Assembly (NCBI GenBank): GCA_003151555.1
Contig: PLXU01000130.1
Span: 27,630 to 37,096, forward strand
Direction: 5' to 3'
Length of the DNA stretch: 9,467 nt
Origin: Acidimicrobiaceae bacterium
GTDB taxonomy: Bacteria > Actinomycetota > Acidimicrobiia > Acidimicrobiales > RAAP-2
The position numbers were made by a program, and so were the translations under genes. Below, one piece after another: positions 7,088 through 9,467 of this stretch (the first letter of the stretch is position 1; the number at the start of each line of letters is the position of its first letter). Below the pieces are notes generated by a model, which made no database searches, was not told the origin of the DNA, and worked only from the letters and a program-made list of their open reading frames with translations.

Positions 7088-7116
7088 AGTATATACCCCT
7101 AGGGGGTATAAGTATA
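7088..7116 (-). promoter_or_regulatory. Probable promoter of the csoR-permease operon with operator in the spacer
   Basis: Reading the minus strand, TATACT at 7093-7088 fits a -10 element. Seventeen bases upstream, TATACT at 7116-7111 is a poor (3 of 6) match to the -35 consensus. The 17-base spacer is almost exactly the CsoR-like palindrome, so repressor binding would block the polymerase. Transcription would start near 7081 and give a leader of about 110 bases. On the plus strand TATAAG at 7107-7112 could also serve as a -10 for the divergent gene. Positions are inferred from sequence only. Confidence 0.45.
7092..7110. promoter_or_regulatory. CsoR-like operator, site 1
   Basis: The sequence TATACCCC-TA-GGGGGTATA is an inverted repeat centred on a CTAG step; CCCCTAGGGG (7096-7105) is perfectly symmetric and the flanks are offset by one G. 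It matches the known style of CsoR operators (TACCC/GGGTA around a short GC tract). It lies in the divergent region between csoR and the His-rich surface protein gene, about 120 bases before the csoR ATG, in a local AT-rich island. Confidence 0.75.
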
Positions 7117-7129
7117 CCCACTCGGTGGG
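7113..7129. promoter_or_regulatory. CsoR-like operator, weaker site 2
   Basis: TATACCCACTCGGTGGG begins with the same TATACCC as site 1, about 20 bases away (nearly two helical turns), and has a CCCAC-TCG-GTGGG dyad at 7117-7129 but lacks the right-hand TATA flank. It may be a second, lower-affinity repressor site controlling the rightward gene. This rests on resemblance to site 1 only. Confidence 0.4.
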
Positions 7130-7297
7130 CCGGCGGTGGAGTGATTGGCCAATAGGGACCTTGGTCACGGGGTAATCCGATTGGGCCTCGCTAGCATTTG
7201 GTGTGGCCTACTCTCTAGTTTCATCGTCGGGCGTGCGCGCGAAGTTGTCGACCACGCCGACGGCGAACGCAACGAGAATCCCTGGTGGCGAGGGGCG
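7130..7297 (+). other. Leader region upstream of the His-rich surface protein, no gene supported
   Basis: Together with 6972-7129 this completes a 326-base stretch between csoR and the rightward gene. It has an open frame from a TTG at 7145 that joins the downstream gene in phase, but that TTG has no well-spaced SD and the 51 added residues (with WCGLL and NPWWRG) do not look like a signal peptide preceding the clear membrane anchor. The perfect palindrome ATTGGCCAAT lies at 7144-7153. No clear -35/-10 pair was found. Confidence 0.4.
7144..7153. repeat. Perfect 10-base palindrome ATTGGCCAAT
   Basis: The ten bases read identically on both strands. It sits 15 bases after the second CsoR-like dyad and about 145 bases before the ATG of the surface protein. 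It might be a further regulator site, or chance. Confidence 0.25.
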
Positions 7298-8005
7298 ATG
7301 AGTACCGAGACTGATCAACCGCGTCGAGGGCTACGAGTACGAATTGCCTACCTGCTCGTCATTTTGGTGGTGATCGGGGGTGGCCTCACGGTGTGGCTCT
7401 CGAGTGGTTCGGTGGACTCCCACGTCGGTCCCGAAGGCGTGCTTATGTACAACGTGCCCGACCTGGCGAGCTCCTCTTCCGCCAATACCGGCGGCACCGT
7501 GGACGGCATCTCCTGTCGCACGCTGGCTAAGGAAACGGTCAAGTATCACGTGCACGTGCACGTCGCGGTGTTCGTCAACGGACAGATGCGCCGCCTGCCC
7601 GCGGGAATTGGCATCACGAAGCCCCAACTCGTGGAGCACGACAAGTCGGGAGTCTTTGACGACGTCGGTCTGTACGACTGTCTCTACTGGCTCCACACGC
7701 ACGTCGCGGACGGCATCATCCACGTAGAAGCGCCGGCGAAGCAGGGCTTCACGCTGGGCCAGTTCTTCGATATTTGGGGCCAGCCCCTCGGGCCTAACCA
7801 AGTTGGCCCCGCCAAGGGCAAGGTGGTTGTCTTCGAGAATGGCAAGCGGATCACCGGTAACCCCAGGTCGACGCCGCTGCTAGCCCAAGGGGTAATCCAG
7901 CTGGACGTCGGAAATCAAGTTGTGCCATTTCAGCCGTTGACGTTCAAGGTGTCGGGCGGATGTGGGGCTGGCAAAAATGGCTGTGCAACCAAAACCAAGA
8001 AATAA
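7298..8005 (+). CDS. Membrane-anchored extracellular protein with HxHxH motif, unknown function
   Basis: I do not recognise a named family. The 235-residue protein starts at an ATG preceded by GAGGGG, has basic residues then one hydrophobic segment (about 16-35), and no lipobox, so it should be anchored with its bulk outside. The external part holds C73, the alternating cluster HVHVHV (H84, H86, H88) on a predicted strand followed by FVNGQMRRLPAGIGI, then YDCLYWLHTHVADGIIHVEAP (C128, H133, H135, H142), FTLGQFFDIWGQPL (151-164) and VVVFENGKRI (176-185). It ends with C222 and C229 and a Lys tail. The His and Cys residues are plausible metal ligands, and its position across a CsoR-like operator from the csoR-permease operon suggests metal binding at the surface. 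I have a vague memory of similar unannotated proteins (HTH...GIIHVEAP...FDIWGQPL) in other bacteria. The longer start at 7145 (TTG) is less likely. Confidence 0.75.
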   Translation: MSTETDQPRRGLRVRIAYLLVILVVIGGGLTVWLSSGSVDSHVGPEGVLMYNVPDLASSSSANTGGTVDGISCRTLAKETVKYHVHVHVAVFVNGQMRRLPAGIGITKPQLVEHDKSGVFDDVGLYDCLYWLHTHVADGIIHVEAPAKQGFTLGQFFDIWGQPLGPNQVGPAKGKVVVFENGKRITGNPRSTPLLAQGVIQLDVGNQVVPFQPLTFKVSGGCGAGKNGCATKTKK

Positions 8006-8026
8006 GTCAGTTAACAGTGACCATCA

Positions 8027-8665
8027 CTAAACGAACTCTGCAACGAGGAGTTCAACGCGAGACTTGATTTCGTCACGGATGACGCGGACCGCATCCAGGT
8101 TCTTGCCTTCAGGATCTTCGAGGTCCCAGTCGACATAACGTTTTCCAGGGTAGATGGGACAGACGTCGCCACAACCCATCGCAATAACGATGTCAACGGC
8201 TCGCACAATCTCGTCGGTCCACGGTTTGGGAAATTCTTCACGGATGTCGACGCCGACCTCCGCCATGGCATCAACAACTATCGGATTAAGTTCCGCGCCC
8301 GGTTCTGAGCCTCCGGTGTACACGTTCATGTCCTCGCCCGCAATGGTCCGAAGCCACCCGGCGGCCATCTGGCTTCGACCCGCGTTGTGAACGCATAGGA
8401 ACAACACTCCCGGTTTGCCAGGTTCTGCACTATCGATCCTCGCCAACGCCTGTAGGCGTTGGCGGGCAAAGCGTTCGGCGTTGACGCCGATGAATTTCTT
8501 CACCTTGGATTTCGCGGCAATCCTTTCGTAGGAGTCCACGACGAAGCGTTCGATGGTCTCGCGGTCAAAGGTTCCGTCGAACTCGCGTTGGAGCGCTTCA
8601 AGTGAGTGCCTGATTAGTCGTTGCTCACTTTGTGGCAAGTCGTCAAACTGGCGCGTCTCAGACAT
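8027..8665 (-). CDS. arsC: Arsenate reductase-like protein with N-terminal helical domain
   Basis: A 212-residue protein in two parts. Residues 1-80 are charged and helical (SEQRLIRHSLEALQREF, RETIERFVVDSYERIA), resembling the helical extension found on some actinobacterial ArsC proteins and possibly used for dimerisation. Residues 86-212 form the low-molecular-weight phosphatase fold: the P-loop CVHNAGR (C91 to R97), a Cys pair in MGCGDVCP (C165, C169), and WDLEDP (180-185) with D184 as the likely general acid. Such enzymes reduce arsenate to arsenite; actinobacterial ones commonly use mycothiol/mycoredoxin, others thioredoxin. GGAGG lies 3 bases before the ATG. It follows the shorter arsC paralogue by 14 bases and is the last gene of the ars operon, ending 21 bases from the convergent His-rich gene. 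Reductase activity is inferred. Confidence 0.88.
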   Translation of the reverse strand: MSETRQFDDLPQSEQRLIRHSLEALQREFDGTFDRETIERFVVDSYERIAAKSKVKKFIGVNAERFARQRLQALARIDSAEPGKPGVLFLCVHNAGRSQMAAGWLRTIAGEDMNVYTGGSEPGAELNPIVVDAMAEVGVDIREEFPKPWTDEIVRAVDIVIAMGCGDVCPIYPGKRYVDWDLEDPEGKNLDAVRVIRDEIKSRVELLVAEFV

Positions 8666-8679
8666 GGTCCTCCGTTTGG

Positions 8680-9090
8680 CTAGAGATTGATATTGAGAAG
8701 ATCTGTGATGAGGTCTTGCACGCGCCGTTCAATGTCGTCACGTATGAGGCGGACCTCTTCAATCGGCCGTCCCGCCGGATTAGTCAACTCCCAGTCGAGA
8801 TAGCGTTTCCCCGGGTACACGGGACAGGCGTCACCGCAGCCCATTGTGACAATCACGTCAGCGTTGCGACCCATCTCTTCGGTCAACTTGCGAGGTGACT
8901 CGTTGGAGATGTCGACGCCCTTTTCTCGCATCGCGGTAACGACGGCTGGGTTCAGCGTCTCACCGGGCTCGGAGCCGGCCGAGTCCACGACGACGTCATC
9001 TGCGCCGATCTGACGGGCGAAGGCGGCGGCCATCTGAGATCGCCCAGCGTTGTGCACGCACAGAAAGAGGATTTGCGGACGTTGTCTCAC
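8680..9090 (-). CDS. arsC: Arsenate reductase, low-molecular-weight phosphatase type
   Basis: A 136-residue single-domain protein. The P-loop CVHNAGR (C11 to R17) follows the first strand QILFL, then SAGSEPGETLNP (37-48), TMGCGDACP with C85 and C89, and YPGKRYLDWELTNPAG (92-107). It is very close in sequence to the catalytic domain of the neighbouring downstream gene, so the two are tandem paralogues. At the position where family members have the Asp of the DP motif, it has N104 (LTNP). I chose the GTG at 9090, because it overlaps the acr3 stop as GTGA and places the start 10 residues before the P-loop, normal for the family; the longer frame to 9366 would read antiframe through acr3. It converts arsenate to arsenite for Acr3 export if active. 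Confidence 0.88.
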   Translation of the reverse strand: MRQRPQILFLCVHNAGRSQMAAAFARQIGADDVVVDSAGSEPGETLNPAVVTAMREKGVDISNESPRKLTEEMGRNADVIVTMGCGDACPVYPGKRYLDWELTNPAGRPIEEVRLIRDDIERRVQDLITDLLNINL

Positions 9091-9467
9091 GGCGCCCCTT
9101 GCGCTCGCACCGAACCATAAAAGCGACGCTTCGCCCAGAGCGACACGTAAACGAGGCCGACCAGCACGGGCACCTCGATGAGGGGTCCGACGACCCCGGC
9201 CAGCGCCTCGCCGCTCGTGACGCCGAAGACGCCAATGCACACCGCGATCGCCAATTCGAAGTTGTTGCCGGCCGCGGTGAAGGCCAGGGTCGCGGTGCGG
9301 TCGTAGGAAAGTCCGAGTGCTCGGCCGAGCGCGAACGACCCGAACCACATGATCGCGAAGTAGCACAGGAGCGGCAAGGCAATGCGCGCCACGTCGCTCG
9401 GCCGAGCAGTGATGGTGTGACCCTGCAAGGCGAAGAGGATGACGATGGTGTAGAGCAATCCGTAAAG
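9087..9467 (-). CDS. acr3: Arsenite efflux permease Acr3, C-terminal part (cut by window end)
   Basis: 126 C-terminal residues of a bile acid:sodium symporter-superfamily permease; the frame stays open to the window edge, so the N-terminus (roughly two thirds of a ~350-residue protein) is missing. Three to four hydrophobic segments are visible. The diagnostic Acr3 block is FTAAGNNFELAIAV with its conserved Glu, followed by VFGVTSGEALAGVVGPLIEVPVLVGLVYVSL. Acr3 exports As(III) across the plasma membrane using the proton gradient. Its stop overlaps the GTG of the first arsC gene, so acr3-arsC-arsC is one operon read leftwards; the promoter and any ArsR regulator lie outside the window. Confidence 0.92.
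   Translation of the reverse strand, partial: LYGLLYTIVILFALQGHTITARPSDVARIALPLLCYFAIMWFGSFALGRALGLSYDRTATLAFTAAGNNFELAIAVCIGVFGVTSGEALAGVVGPLIEVPVLVGLVYVSLWAKRRFYGSVRAQGAP

Noticed and set aside
8016..8028. AGTGA-CCA-TCACT hairpin between the convergent His-rich and arsC genes
   Set aside because: Only 5 base pairs, AT-containing, overlapping the arsC stop and without a T-run on either strand; too weak to call a terminator.
9091..9366. Longer N-terminus for the short ArsC (ATG at 9366)
   Set aside because: The added 92 residues are an Arg/His-rich out-of-frame reading of acr3; the GTG overlapping the acr3 stop fits the family start.

Overview
The window is GC-rich and densely coded. Genes are often joined by 4-bp stop/start overlaps (ATGA or GTGA) and several starts are GTG. 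The ArsC-type proteins and the membrane and surface proteins look actinobacterial (an Acidimicrobiia-like lineage would fit), but nothing here fixes the taxonomy. Two genes run off the ends of the window: a GNAT-type acetyltransferase at the left (minus strand) and an Acr3 arsenite permease at the right (minus strand). No tRNA, rRNA, CRISPR array or insertion sequence was seen.

Left part (1-2897): a minus-strand pair encodes a luciferase-like flavin monooxygenase of the MsnO8 type followed by a GNAT acetyltransferase. Divergent from it is a plus-strand multi-pass membrane protein that resembles a GT-C glycosyltransferase and has an odd proline/glycine-rich tail. Centre-left (2894-5011): a compact minus-strand set of a secreted COG4315-type repeat protein, a multi-pass fatty acid hydroxylase/sterol desaturase-family protein and a small DoxX-family membrane protein. 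The last gene is best started at a GTG overlapping the upstream stop.

Right part (5188-9467): a metal/metalloid resistance block of three transcription units. (1) A CsoR-type repressor is translationally coupled to a COG0701 (ArsP-like) permease that carries two C-terminal YHS metal-binding domains. (2) Divergently, a membrane-anchored extracellular protein with an HxHxH motif and several conserved-looking His/Cys has no function I can name. Between (1) and (2) lies an AT-rich patch with a strong CsoR-like palindrome (ATACCCC/GGGGTAT type) and a second, weaker copy. (3) A minus-strand operon encodes Acr3, then a short arsenate reductase, then a second, longer arsenate reductase with an N-terminal helical extension.

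The simplest reading is that unit 3 reduces arsenate and exports arsenite, while units 1 and 2 form a CsoR-controlled metal-handling system at the membrane and cell surface. Whether its ligand is copper, zinc or an arsenical cannot be decided from sequence alone. The most novel element is the pairing of the CsoR/permease-YHS-YHS operon with the uncharacterised His-rich surface protein.
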